The translations under genes and the position numbers were made by a program. Below the pieces are notes generated by a model that was not told where the DNA came from, searched no databases, and saw only the letters and a program-made list of their open reading frames with translations. Shown here piece by piece: positions 1 through 10,517 of a DNA stretch of 64,000 bases. Within the stretch, counting starts at the first letter, position 1. Every line of letters begins with the position of its first letter. The stretch spans positions 5,518,001-5,582,000 of the forward strand of contig OX465600.1 in the NCBI GenBank assembly GCA_950022295.1. Reading direction: 5' to 3'. The stretch comes from Bromus sterilis (taxonomy: Eukaryota > Streptophyta > Magnoliopsida > Poales > Poaceae).

Positions 1-1000
1 TGTGTACATTAGAGTTATCACACACAAACACTGATACAAACCGCAAAGAAAGCAGCTGATACAACGTTTATCGAAGATCGAATCAGAGTTGCGGAGCTTA
101 GAGATTAACAATTTCAACATGAATTTGGAGCTATAGGATTTTATATGATCAAAGATTTTAAAAACTTTTTCGTAATACTATTCGTGGCAAATTTTAGCGT
201 CACACATACATCTTCCGTTTTATATCTCTTTTACAATAAATTTGATATATGGATCGACTAGTATAAAAGCGACTATAGCTGAGTTGTTCAGACCACAGCC
301 TAACACACTCAAGTTTGAAACATCACAACTGAATATAGGAGAGCCCCTTTCGCATCGATAATTTTGCTCGATTTCACACCTTTAATAATTTGTCGTCGTT
401 CGATGGGTCTCTAGCTCCCTGTGAGTCGTTCCTAGATCAAATATCGTAGGGACACGTCATATGCGAGTTTGAGAGCCGCATTTTTTGATAAATATTTCGG
501 ATCATCTCCTCAAGTAGTTTATGCGGAAGTTTATCGTTGATGGGATATAAAGATTACACTATAGAACCACACTTCTTATCACTTTTTATGGTCTTTGAGA
601 ACTACCAGGCAGATATTTAGCCTTGGGCTGTTTGAAGATGGTGGCTCTAATCCATTTCCCTATCTAGTGTCGTATGTCCCGGTCGTCATCTTTAAATCCT
701 AAGTTGCACGACCGAATAGAAACCCTACTATCGAATCTTACAGCGAGTCACCAAGGCCGGGAAGCAATGCAAGGTCGCTCCTGGATCAGCAAGAGCAAGG
801 TTGCCCACAAGGAGGAGCGGCAGACGGGATAGTTTTTCTCAATGCCGACTAAGGTGACAAGAGGATGGAAACCCTAGAGATACTTTATGTCATCTCCTAC
901 CTAGTCATATGTTTCCTAATTACATATTAGTCAACCTGTTCTTTGATTCTCGTTGACTCATGTTTTACTCTAATGTATGGTGTTGAACTTCAGACCCACC
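1..1000. other. intergenic, no gene seen
   Basis: AT-rich sequence with no long reading frame and no recognised repeat ends on either strand. Confidence 0.5.
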
Positions 1001-1007
1001 TAATAAG

Positions 1008-1560
1008 AGCATCTCTAGCAGATTCGCTAAAAACTCACCGTTCACTAAAATTCAAGTTGTTCTACGGTTTTTGGCATTTTTTGGGTCCGAATAGTTCCTC
1101 TAAAACTTGGGCGACCACTAACAATTTTATGAGCGGCTCGTAAATCCATCCCTGGGTCGCTATATTTACCAGTCCCCGAGTTGGATAGGGTTTGCCTCTC
1201 GTATCCCTTCCACCTCATTTATTCCCTCCATCGCCTCCTGTTCTCCTCCTCCAGTGAGAAATTCATAGTGACGCGATCCCTCTCCATGGCCGGCGACACC
1301 GGTGGAAGTCGACCCAGCCGTGGCGGTAGAGGACGTGGATCTATGACGGATGAGGAGGAGACCCGTCGTAACCAAGAGGTACCTCTCGAGCATGCGCAGT
1401 AGAGGGTGGTCCCTTGATTGTTGCCCCACCTCCACCTCCCCGCTACTCAAACCACTTTGAGGCTTGGAGCTTCGTGCAGAGCCCAGCCTGATCAACCCCC
1501 GCCGCCCCCACCTCTGCAACCCCGCACGGTGCAGGATTAGCGATTGCTGCAGACGCGCCG
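1008..1560. mobile_element. possible DNA transposon remnant
   Basis: The block opens with AGAGCATCTCTAGCAGA, the kind of terminus common on grass class II elements. It then turns GC-rich, with a short frame rich in Gly and Arg (1287-1402). No matching inverted terminus was found on the right, where F-box-derived sequence begins near 1579, so the element is truncated or I have misread it. Confidence 0.3.
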
Positions 1561-1578
1561 ATACGTGATAATATTGAA

Positions 1579-1975
1579 TGATTGTTGATGCTTCAGATCT
1601 ATGCTCCTCACACTGATACATGCACCGACATTACAGGAGCGCCAATCGACCTCGCGGGTAGGATTGGGATATGTACCTTTCGCTTGGACCATCGCGTGTC
1701 ATCCAATAAATATGTTAGAACTTTTCTTAGGCCAAGCATTGTTATCTTTCAGAAACTAGCTTGCTAGTGAAAAAGAAATTGTGAACCGAAGGACTTACCT
1801 CTGTGTGTGTGGCTTTTTCTTCGCAACCTCCTTTTTCTTTGCATTGCGAGCAAGATATAAGCATTTACGATATAATAATAATAATGGTTGGTGTTGTTAT
1901 CATCATCGTCGTCGTCATCACATTATTGTACAAGATGATGTGATTTGTGTTGTGCAATGAAGAAAGGGAAATACT
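1579..1975 (+). pseudogene. 3' fragment of an F-box gene
   Basis: About 60 codons (1579-1767) match the C-terminal end of the F-box gene at 12247-13473, including the run LMLQIY and the tail DLAGRIG. Homology continues through the 3' flank: the ACTAGCT stop region, a GCAAGATATA stretch, and a TAATAATAATAATG run followed by CATTATTGTACAAGATGATG. There is no F-box domain, promoter or 5' end, so this is a relic of a third copy of that gene. It lies to the left of the minus-strand DUF6598 pseudogene and is not head-to-head with it, unlike the pairs at 10.5-13.5 and 43.4-45.5 kb. Confidence 0.8.
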
Positions 1976-2164
1976 TCTGCTCATCCAATGGATCTCACCT
2001 GAAACGTGGTCCGCCTTCATGGACTGACACGTGCCCTTGGCCCACCACATTTTTCTTATCTCCTTATTCTCTCATCCCTTTCACAGCTTACTTCTTCCCC
2101 ATACACAACTCTCTTCTTCCACATAGCAAGCTGCAAGATCTAATCGATCCTTCTACGAGTTGAT

Positions 2165-2750
2165 AAGACGGTTACCTGTTGTTGCTTGTTGCAAAGTCGG
2201 CCATGTTGGCGGTAGCCATGGCTCGGGGTAGAGAGGCACATGCGGCGACAGGCGAGCGGGCTCGTGCGGAGGAGGAGATAACGAAGAGGAAGGAGAGGTG
2301 TAGCATAGTAGGGGAGGCTCGCCGATGATGGATCGATGATTGCAACAAGCTTTTTGTTGCAGAGACCGAGCGCAACACATCCTTTGTTGCTAAGGATGGC
2401 ACTGCTCTTTCGAGATAGGACGACAGCAAATAAAATGGTTCAAAAATGATTGCAACGAGGTTCTGTAGCAATAGGAGGAGTGCAACAAGAAATGCAAAAG
2501 GGGTTAAATAAAAAATCCAAGTCTTAAATGAAAGGATTTGGTTGGAATCTTAAAGTGTAGTAGAAAGAACTACATATAGTTTTTTCTACGACACTTTAGA
2601 GGCTTTGTTGCAAAGGGTCATGATCACGTGTGTGTGTCTCATGGTTCAAATAATGACCCTGTGTGACTGCAACAAGGCGGTTGTTGCAATCAAGCCATCG
2701 CAACAATGCCTCTATTACAAAGGAGCGCGGTCATCATTGGCAATTAGACG
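2165..2750. repeat. cluster of TTGTTGCAA-type motifs
   Basis: Roughly a dozen close relatives of TTGTTGC / GCAACAA occur in both orientations over about 580 bp (for example near 2182, 2342, 2384, 2450, 2485, 2605, 2668, 2684 and 2698). This density resembles the subterminal motif arrays of plant DNA transposons, but no clear terminal inverted repeat or target duplication was found. Confidence 0.4.
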
Positions 2751-3288
2751 GCTATAATCTACTTGATCAGACAACATGAAAGGAGGTCGATTTGCTAGGT
2801 TCAGCCATCGGTTGATGCGTAACGTTGCCCATAATTTAAAGGGCATTATTCAACATAGTCTAAAGAAAATTTCGATCTGTCAATTTGAAATAAAAAAAAG
2901 TCGAAACTACCATAACAGACACATGGACCACTTATCATTTCCATTAACTTCAACGTGGAGATTAATTTGAAGGTAAAAAAGTTAACACAACCATCTGATT
3001 TACACGGAGAATTATATGTCTGATTGTTATTGAACTATTAGAAAGTGTATGCCACCATGGATAATTAACTAGTATACCAACAAAATTATAGAAAACACAT
3101 TTCGGCATCATCAAATCATTATAATCAATAAAAACCACATCAAATAACATTATCTAATTGAATTATTGGTCCAGTTATCACGGCATATGCCACTTAACAA
3201 ATAGCAATAGCTTGTCACTAACGTTGAGCATCAAGGGTGAGCCAAGCCTCATTCAGAAAATATTTTTTCTGCTACTGATTAGTCAGAG
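2751..3288. other. 3' flank of the 3.3-kb DUF6598 copy
   Basis: No gene. Part of the sequence (roughly 3070-3288) is a diverged copy of the downstream flanks of the other DUF6598 copies. The shared landmarks are an ATACCAACAAAATTATAGAA stretch, CATTTCGGCAT and a GAGCATCAAG motif. The duplicated unit was therefore larger than the coding region. Confidence 0.6.
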
Positions 3289-4475
3289 CTAAAATGAGAA
3301 GAGGGACCAGGCAACCGTGACCTCTAACTTGCAGGCACCAATATTGAGCACACCACAACTTCTACCGGCCTTCTTTGGCGTAAAAACTATGTCGTCTCTT
3401 CTAGTAACTTGTTCATGTCGTGCCGCTATGGAGACTCTCAGCTTTCCTCCTTTGAGTTTGACAGAGACAACACGCCGTGTAAGCTTGATGAGGCCATCAT
3501 CAGCAATGGCAAGCGATTCATTGTCGTCTCCAGTAGCAAGCAGCAAAACTTCCAGATCGTCTATGCCGGAAATACTCGCGGTGAATACACATTGAAAACC
3601 GTCTGGCCATGTTGAACCACCAACTAGTCGCGCACTGATTGTCGCCTCCACGGATTTTTCAATGACGCGGCATGCTAACTCTAGAGTGCTACGCTTGCTA
3701 GTGTAATATCTCTGAAAGCAATTCTCACTGTGTCTGAATCGTATGTGAAAGAAGCTTAGGTCTTTGTCCTCAGACTCAGTAATGCCCTTCACTTTGAGCG
3801 CGACCTCGAAGAAGCCAGGATCAAAATAGGCGAGGATGGCACGAGTAGGACCCGTGAGTGAAAGATATGGATGCTGCATGTAACAATATAATCCGGTTAA
3901 GTAAACAGGTTAATAATATTTCGATGGGATGACGATGAATTAATGGATAGATAAATGAACACAAGGACTATGTATGTACCTGGGGTGTGATGGTCTGACA
4001 ATTATTTCTTGAACGAGCGAAGATGATATTATGTTTGCGGTGATCCAAAACATCGCGGGCTGCGATGGTACCAAACACTTGTAGTGGCCATCGCAAGCCC
4101 CCTTTGATGGCAGCGACTTTGATGAAAAAGACCATTAAGGTGTCATATAGACGCTGTTGTCATGGTGATCATCAGGGTCTTGGTCGGTATGACACATGGG
4201 AGGGATAGGCGCTGCATACGATTGATCGAGATTAATTAGCTATTTTTTATGGATCGTTGGCAAAAACCAGAGGTAGCTAGCTAGCTTAGCTTACTGGTGT
4301 CCTCGAAGCGATGGTGTTCAGAGCCCCAGAACCAATCAGCACGGTAGTCTCCAGCGTTGTTGGCCTTTTCGTCGGACATATGTTGGTTAGGGTACCAAAA
4401 CCCCTCCTCCGACATTGCCTCATGCGCGGCCATCCTCCTCCTCATACTCCTCCTCGCCGCCACCCCTTCGTCCAT
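3289..4475 (-). pseudogene. DUF6598-type gene copy 1 (frameshifted)
   Basis: Three exons can be placed on the minus strand by comparison with the intact copy at 10.5 kb: 4295-4475 (ATG at 4475), 3980-4211 and 3289-3873, all with GT/AG borders. Exon 1 encodes the acidic leader with SEEGFWYPNQ, exon 2 the segment carrying VFGTIAARD, and exon 3 the largest part, from HPYLSLTGPTRAI to the C-terminus AWSLFSF. In intact copies exon 2 is 2 mod 3; here it is 232 nt (1 mod 3). The frame runs into TAA just before the FFIKVA segment, so the product would be cut short before the main domain. The family is named from motif recognition (grass DUF6598). Its biochemical function is not established. Confidence 0.8.
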
Positions 4476-5010
4476 GATGATCTCCTCGATCCACCGATCT
4501 GTTTCTCCTATTAATTTAACCTGCCGGTGGCCGACTGGAGTTACAAATCGAGCCTGGTTCCTTCCTATTCCAACTGAAAAAGACTAGCCGCTTCCAGGTT
4601 TTTTTATTGGCCGTACGTGCTCTATATATACACACGCATGCATGCATGTACGTACATAGTCTGTCGCGTGGTTGGCTAACGACACGGCCTGTATGGTGGT
4701 CTAGTTTTTGTGCTTCCGTTTTGTCCATGTTGATTCTTGCACCGATGGTCCTGTCCAAGGCTCTCTCCGGCAAGGTGTGATAGTCGGCGGTGATGTGCTC
4801 CGCCATCCATATTGGTCCTGCGGCAGCGGCCTCACTGTGAATTGCATCGGCCATCTTTGTGAGGTTTCCTCTTTTCAGATTTGATGGTTGATTTTGATCA
4901 GTGAAATATAAATTATAGTTGCGACTTCACAAAAAACGATGGTTGAGCAGTGGCGATGTTCGCACATCTGGAATCATGGAAAAGTGGTAGCGACAACACA
5001 TAACTGACAA
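4476..5010. other. upstream region of DUF6598 copy 1
   Basis: The first ~60 bp share short stretches (ACAAATCGAG, CCGGTGGCCG) with the promoters of the other copies. In the paired modules an F-box gene starts on this side, but none is present here. An open frame on the minus strand (4516-4854) has no recognisable family, and I do not call it a gene. Confidence 0.4.
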
Positions 5011-5231
5011 GATTGTTAGAAATTCCTCCCGATCGTATCCCTGGACCGCACTTTCGAATGGCACTGAAAAGTCAAACAAGAGATTCCAGACTTATGGTCA
5101 GTTGTGCGATATGCATACCATACATACTCAAATCTACAATTAAAGTATCTGAAGCCGCATCAATCGAGGATACACGACGGAAGGAATTGTTAGTTAGCCT
5201 CACCTTCCCGAAGCTATGTATAGGGCAGTGA

Positions 5232-5338
5232 ACTAAAAAAAAGTGTCCTTTCTCGATACATAACATTGTATAAGTCAACCCAAGTCGCTTCTTCATCTCC
5301 GGGAATCCGGTAAGGTACTTTTGGAACACCAATGGGAT
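5232..5338 (-). pseudogene. clpP: plastid clpP 5' fragment
   Basis: The minus strand encodes the beginning of the plastid ATP-dependent Clp protease subunit: the [16 protein letters not shown] region and then [16 protein letters not shown]. The fragment stops after about 35 codons, where unrelated sequence begins. The start codon is damaged: the expected ATGCCC reads ATCCC, a one-base loss. It cannot make a Clp subunit and is a transferred fragment. Confidence 0.85.
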
Positions 5339-5668
5339 CCAATTCGGGATTTTTCTTGGGAAGTTTCGGGAAGAAATTGGAATGGAATAATATAGATTCA
5401 TACAGAGGAAAAGGTTATCTATTGATGCAAACACTGTACCTAGAGGATAGGGATAGAGGAAGAGGGAAAAATCGAAATGAAATAAATAAAGAATAAAGCC
5501 AAAAAAATAAGTCGAAGATAGAAGAGCCCAGATTCCAAATGAAGAAATGGAAACTCGAAAAGGATCCTTCTGATTCTCATTCTCGATTCTACGAGAATTT
5601 TTATGAAAGCGTTTCATTTGCTTCTCTTCAATGGAAGTTTCATTTTCCCAGAATGTATCCTAATTTTG

Positions 5669-5862
5669 CCATTCGTTTGATGAGAAATAAAAAGGAATAT
5701 CGAGAATTCGCGTGGTTGAAGCTGAAGCAGCTACTTTCGAAGTAACAGAAAGAAAAGCAACGACTGGAGTGGGGGAGTTAGAGTCGAAAAGAGGATTCCT
5801 CGCTTCTTTCTCTCATGCAAAACCGTGCATGAGACTTTCATCTCGCACGGCTCCTAAGTGAT
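5669..5862 (-). pseudogene. ndhB: plastid ndhB intron end and exon 2 start
   Basis: On the minus strand the segment begins with the group II intron domain V hairpin (GAGCCGTGCGAGATGAAAGT, then CTCATGCACGG). It continues into ndhB exon 2, encoding TPVVAFLSVTSKVAAS and [10 protein letters not shown]. It is cut off abruptly after the NEW codons, where unrelated sequence begins. ndhB encodes a subunit of the plastid NDH complex; this piece is far too short to function. Confidence 0.85.
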
Positions 5863-5979
5863 AAAAGAAAGAAGAACTCGTCTTCTCTCTTTTATAGGAC
5901 CCAAGAGGACAAATATGGGACCCACGTATCTTTTTTTCTTTTTTTTTATTTCTAACTCATATTTATGAGATAATAAAAT

Positions 5980-6411
5980 ATGGCAAAAGCTATACCAAAA
6001 ATTGGTTCACGTAAGAAAGTGCGTATTGGTTTACGTAGGAATGCACGTTTTAGTTTACGGAAGAGTGCACGTAGAATAACAAAAGGGGTTATTCATGTTC
6101 AAGCTAGTTTCAACAATACCATTATAACTGTTACAGACCCACAAGGTCGGGTGGTTTTCTGGTCCTCTGCCGGTACTTGTGGATTCAAAAGCTCAAGAAA
6201 AGCATCACCCTATGCTGGCCAAAGAACAACAATAGATGCTATTCGTACAGTAGGTTTGCAACGAGCAGAAGTTATGGTAAAGGGCGCTGGTAGTGGAAGA
6301 GATGCCGCATTACGAGCCATTGCTAAAAGTGGTGTGCGATTAAGTTGTATACGCGATGTAACACCTATGCCGCATAATGGATGTCGACCGCCTAAAAAAA
6401 GACGTCTGTAA
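5980..6411 (+). pseudogene. rps11: nuclear copy of plastid rps11, full-length frame
   Basis: A complete 143-codon frame encodes plastid ribosomal protein S11: N-terminal MAKAIPKIGSRKKVRIG, the central GVIHVQASFNNTIITVTD segment, and the C-terminal VTPMPHNGCRPPKKRRL. The length equals the usual grass plastid protein, and about 90 bp of plastid-like leader precedes it (GAGATAATAAAAT before the ATG). Homology ends within ~20 bp after the stop. There is no visible transit-peptide exon and no nuclear promoter, so despite its open frame it is most likely a recent silent plastid insertion. A functional transferred gene would normally have gained a targeting presequence. Confidence 0.9.
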
Positions 6412-6430
6412 AAGTATTGAAGGCATTGCT

Positions 6431-7060
6431 CAAATATGCTTGGACTAGTTCCTTAGGATAAAAACATAGGTTCCAACTTGGAGTGATTGGATCTGATGAA
6501 GGCAACGTTCGAACTTCGCTTCCTTCCTGAAAGCATTGGTGTTGAAAAACTTCGTCGTTCATGTGGTGTCATGATACAATTGATGTGGATATGGTCATTA
6601 TTTTACACTAGTAGATAAAAATGTATCCTCAACTTTAATTATCGGCGCGCCAAATTTAATTTGCTCCACTGCTATTTCTTCTAAATCGTGCCGGCGTCTC
6701 ACTTTTTCGTATGCCAGATATAACAGGTTACTGCTGACGTGCCGTAAAAAATCCATAACTAGTATATGTGGTCCAATAGTTTAGCTTGGCAAAAGTTAGT
6801 GATGGTGTGTAAAATTATGCCACGCCATTGCTATTGTGAGTACTAATGACGTTCGGGTTAATAGTCAAGCCATTAGTATTAGAGAAAAACTATGTTTATA
6901 TTATCATTTTCAAACTAATCATCAATGACATTGAAATAACTAGCACACTATTAATAAAAATATTATTGTTGTCTTGAAGCCTAGCACAAACGCCAACAAT
7001 AATCAAACGAAACTATACTGAAAATAATAATAAAGAAAACTTTGTTTTTCTCCCCACGAT
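6431..7060. other. intergenic, no gene seen
   Basis: AT-rich, without long frames. CACTAGTAGA occurs near 6607 but has no partner terminus. Confidence 0.5.
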
Positions 7061-8570
7061 ACAGGTATTGATGGTGTGGGTATGTACAGTGCATCGAGTC
7101 CATCTTTCCCTGGCCTTCTCCTGTATCCTCTTTCTCTCTTACCCACTGCCGCCGCCGTCCCTCCCCCTCACACCTCGCCCTCTCCCCCATCGACCATAGG
7201 TCCCACAACATACCCACACAACACACACATCCAAGGCTGGATACAGTGCCAGGCACCACCACACTACTCGAACGATCACCGAGAACCATGAAGATATGAG
7301 GCCGGGTACGACGAAGCATGGAGTCCAAGGCGATGACTTCAAGGAGGGTACGACACCATAGTGAGGGTACGACACCATAGTGCCGCCAACGTCAGATCCA
7401 GGGGATCGAGTTTTCACCCGAAGAATACGAAGAAGAGAGAGGAAGCACGACAACACCTTCAGTGAGGTTACGTCGTCCGCGAACTCCGCCGTCGTCGGCC
7501 TGGAAGAAACCAGGTAGGTAATGAACCCTGGCGCTCACACCCCTCCGCCACCACACCGAGCCGATCACCGACAAGCATACAAACCACGTGGCCAAGCTTG
7601 CCTGCCTACACCTGAGACATATGTTTCGCCCACGAACAACACGCCTCCCGCCGCCGCCCTACATCCGGACCTCTCGAAGACCGGCCAAAGTTACTGGCTT
7701 TGACCCGAGGGGCCACCCACGACCGACGAAACCGCAACCCACATCCCGCCTTGATCATCATCGGAACTGCTACCGCACACAAACGGATGGGAGAATGGGG
7801 AGCCGGCGCATCCACGACCGACACACCCCTTGCCGGCGACGAGCAACCAAAGCGGCGCTGTCCATCCCTCCCGCCAAGATCGCCACCGCCCCGCTGCGAC
7901 GGACGAACCAGATCCGCGCAAGGCCAACGATGTCCGTTCGTCCACCGGTCGGGGGACCCCGAAGACTGCCGCCATCGCTTAGCTAGGCTGCTCATCGAAG
8001 GTACCATCGCGCCCCACCAATAGATCCGGCCGGATCGCATCGAGTGCGCCAACCACCACCACTGGGCCGCCACCACCACCCATCATCGTAAAGGGGCCGA
8101 CCGAAGCCCAAGCCGCCAGCACCACAGCCGGGGCCACCCGACGTGAAGCATCTCCACCGCCCCAGGCGCCCACCACCATAGCCACCACCGGTCGGCAAGC
8201 CAGCACGCAGTCGGTGCCCAGCCGCACCGAGCCGGCCAAATCTGGGCTGCCCGCGCGACCACACGCCGCCCAGCCTCGCAGGCCCGCCATCCCAAAGCCG
8301 TCCACGCACCTCCAGCAGCCTTGGCCACCACCACCAGCTGCCTTTGCCGCTCCGTCGTGCCCCCTTTCCGCACCGCGCCGCCGCCCGAGGGAATCACCCC
8401 GCGTCGATCCCGCCCACGCTCGAGGAGAAGAAATCCCCGCCGCCGGCGACGCCGACCGGGCTTTTCCCGGCGACGCTCACCAGTGGCGGCAAAGGAAGGA
8501 AGAGGGTGGGAGGGGGCGGGGTTGTGGCGGCTAGGGTTTGTCGTTGCCGCCGCTCACAGGAGTGACACAA
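7061..8570. other. GC-rich block of unknown origin
   Basis: A 1.5-kb, strongly GC-rich, Pro/Arg/Ala-coding stretch with overlapping frames on both strands and no domain I can recognise. The many overlapping frames are what high GC alone produces. A short direct duplication (AGGGTACGACACCATAGTG twice, 7345-7383) is present. It could be a transposon leader or captured gene debris. A smaller GC-rich piece of similar character lies at 10240-10370. Confidence 0.4.
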
Positions 8571-8761
8571 TAAACGGAGTAGGCCGATCGAGGACATGTG
8601 CATGGCCGACGCTCAGGAAGAGGAGGATGCGGCGGCGAGGAGGGAAGACGATGGCCGTGCATGAAGCCATGTCGGAGGAGGAGTTTTGGTACCCTAAACA
8701 ACGCATGTCTGATCGACAAGCCAACTACGCTGGATGCTACCGTGCTAAATGGAGTGGCTTA

Positions 8762-8951
8762 GGCCTTGTACAATGCAAGGTGCTTAGGGGAGTGCTTAGC
8801 AAAATAAATCGATCTTTTTTGTAGCACTAGTGCTTATTTCTATAGGAGAGGTGCCTAATTAAGCGTCTACCCTTTACATCTAAGCACCGGTGCTTAGAAA
8901 ATAATCTGTTTTTTTTAAGCACCTCTTGTAAGCACCTTGCATTGTATATGG
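8762..8951. mobile_element. MITE in exon 1 of DUF6598 copy 2
   Basis: About 190 bp bounded by inverted ends: GGCCTTGTACAATGCAAGG on the left and, inverted and degraded, CCTTGCATTGTATATGG on the right. A second inner pair is GTGCTTAG / TAAGCAC. The gene's exon sequence is continuous across it by comparison with the other copies. The ends suggest an hAT-like family, but no clean target duplication is visible. Confidence 0.7.
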
Positions 8952-9451
8952 TTTTATGGGGCTCCAAACACGATCGTTTCGAGGACACCAGTAAGCTTTT
9001 GTTCTTTTCACAAAAGGAGAAATTGGGTAGGAGCGTTGCACGAGATGTGCGGTTCAGGATTGGGCAACCACATGATCGGCTTGCATAGGTTGCCCCTGAG
9101 AAGCGTTGTGCTTGACCTTTATAAATTAAATAGAATAGACGTATAGGCTCGCGTGTGTATGTGGCTAATTAACCTCGAGCAACGCAATGCAGCGTCTAAT
9201 CCTTCCCTGTCTTGCACGACGAGGACCTGTATTACCACCACAACCGCGAATACGACACCTTGCAGATCTTTTTCGTCAAAGTCGCAGAGATAAAAGGGGG
9301 TCTACAGTGGTGTTTGGTGTGATCGCTGCCCGTGATGTTTATGATTCCCACAAGCACAATATCATCTTGGCTTGTTCAAGAAACAATTTCCAAACCATCA
9401 CAAAGGAGGTACATACATGCATATTCCTTGTCATGCTCATTTATATATACA

Positions 9452-10034
9452 CTAGATGATACCGCCCGGGCGTTGTTGTGGGAACTTTTAAGAAAAATTT
9501 TGATGTTTCGAAACATGTGAAAATTTATGAAACATAGTATAATTTGATTATAATTTTTTTCAAAAAATATTGTTTAAAGTAAGAAAATCTTTTTTTTGAT
9601 AAAATTCCAAAAATGAGTTTGATTTTTTATTTTGTTAATTTGATTACTTGACAATATATTGGCAAGATGTTGTGAGAGGAAAACAACGTTGAGTAGAGAA
9701 AGTGGAATCGTGTCCACCTTGGCTAAACCTAAATCAATGTTAACAACCATGGATGTGTATTTATAAAAAATGTCACATGGAAAAATAAAATGCGGTGTAA
9801 CTTACAATTTGATTTTTTATATAAAAAAGTTGCTTATAAATTGTGAGGTTAAGTGCCTACAAAATTATTATTTATTTGTGATAGGTTGCATGCACATGCA
9901 AAATTAATGGGAGCATGTGCATGAAAAATTAGTGAAAAAGTTTTTACATGCATGATGGACCTATTTAATGATGTGTATAGTTTGCATGTCAAGATAAATA
10001 GTTTAGTGGGGACGAACTATTTAGGTATTATAGA
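9452..10034 (-). mobile_element. non-autonomous Helitron, 583 bp
   Basis: Read on the minus strand the element begins TCTATAATACC and ends with a GC-rich hairpin region (CAACGCCCGGGCGG), then ATCAT and CTAG. It lies between an A and a T: the host bases are complement T at 10035 and complement A at 9451. This is the Helitron insertion rule, with no target duplication. Intron 2 sequence of a DUF6598 gene lies on both sides and joins cleanly when the element is removed. There is no Rep/helicase coding, so it must have been moved by another element. Confidence 0.85.
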
Positions 10035-10066
10035 TTCATCGTCTTCTCATCTATATATGCAAATCC

Positions 10067-10517
10067 ACCAAGGATAAATCTGCCGAAGACACACCTCCAC
10101 ACGCCCACCGATGATGCTAGACACACCACCGGATAGGGGATAGGCGGAATAACTTTATTTCATCTTCGGAAATCTGCCACCATCTCATCTTTCTGAATAG
10201 GACACAAACCCTAACAAAATTTAGAAGAAACATCTAAAAACAATGCCCTCCCACCGACAACAACCGAGATCTACCGCGTCACCATGGCCCTAAAGCCACG
10301 AAGACGAGGCGGATCAGCAGTAGCGCCGGCGGGAGGCGGCGGCTTGCGAGGAGAGCCGGCTGCGGCGCGTCACACCAAATAACATTGTATAACTGAATTA
10401 ATGGTTACGTTACCATGACACATGCCACTTGAAAAATAACAATATATAGGCAGACACTTCGTTGAGCATCAAGTGTGGGCCAGCAAGCATTTTTTTTCTA
10501 CTACATATTAGACAAAG
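10067..10517. other. unassigned segment and 3' flank of DUF6598 copy 3
   Basis: 10067-10375 is unassigned, becoming GC-rich toward its right end. From about 10375 the sequence is the downstream flank of the minus-strand DUF6598 gene: an ATAACATTGTATAACTGAATTA stretch interrupted by small differences, and GAGCATCAAGTGTGGGCCAG, which also occur in the other copies. Confidence 0.5.

Larger units (their letters stand above)
5010..6430. other. mosaic insertion of organellar DNA
   Basis: At least three plastid pieces that are far apart in grass plastomes lie side by side: the start of clpP (minus), the ndhB intron end plus exon 2 start (minus), and rps11 with its leader (plus). The stretch 5339-5668 is unassigned but its clpP-proximal part is probably the clpP 5' flank. 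The stretch 5010-5231 looks organelle-like but I cannot name it; a mitochondrial source is possible. The arrangement implies joining of several fragments before or during insertion, or passage through a mitochondrial genome that had already taken up plastid DNA. Confidence 0.75.
8602..10066 (+). pseudogene. DUF6598-type gene copy 2 (exon 3 missing)
   Basis: Exon 1 starts at ATG 8602 (MADAQEEED) but shifts frame before MAVHEAMSEEEFWYPK. It is split by a MITE (8762-8951), resumes at 8952 and ends at the GTAAGC donor at 8991. Exon 2 (9193-9408) encodes the FFVKVAEIKGG segment and then VFGVIAARD, after an internal loss of ~10 nt (216 nt instead of a length of 2 mod 3). Intron 2 carries a 583-bp Helitron (9452-10034). 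The intron resumes after it and homology stops near 10066, so exon 3, the bulk of the domain, is absent. The copy faces the intact minus-strand copy at 10.5 kb tail-to-tail. Confidence 0.8.

Noticed and set aside
4516..4854. 112-codon minus-strand frame upstream of DUF6598 copy 1
   Set aside because: It has a reasonable start context but no recognisable family, and no counterpart in the other modules, where an F-box gene begins instead.
6600..6625. CACTAGTAGA as a possible CACTA terminus
   Set aside because: No inverted partner terminus, subterminal repeats or target duplication were found within reach.
7600..8560. Many overlapping Pro/Arg/Ala-rich frames on both strands
   Set aside because: High GC alone removes stop codons in all frames. 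No domain, start context or homologous copy supports any one of them.
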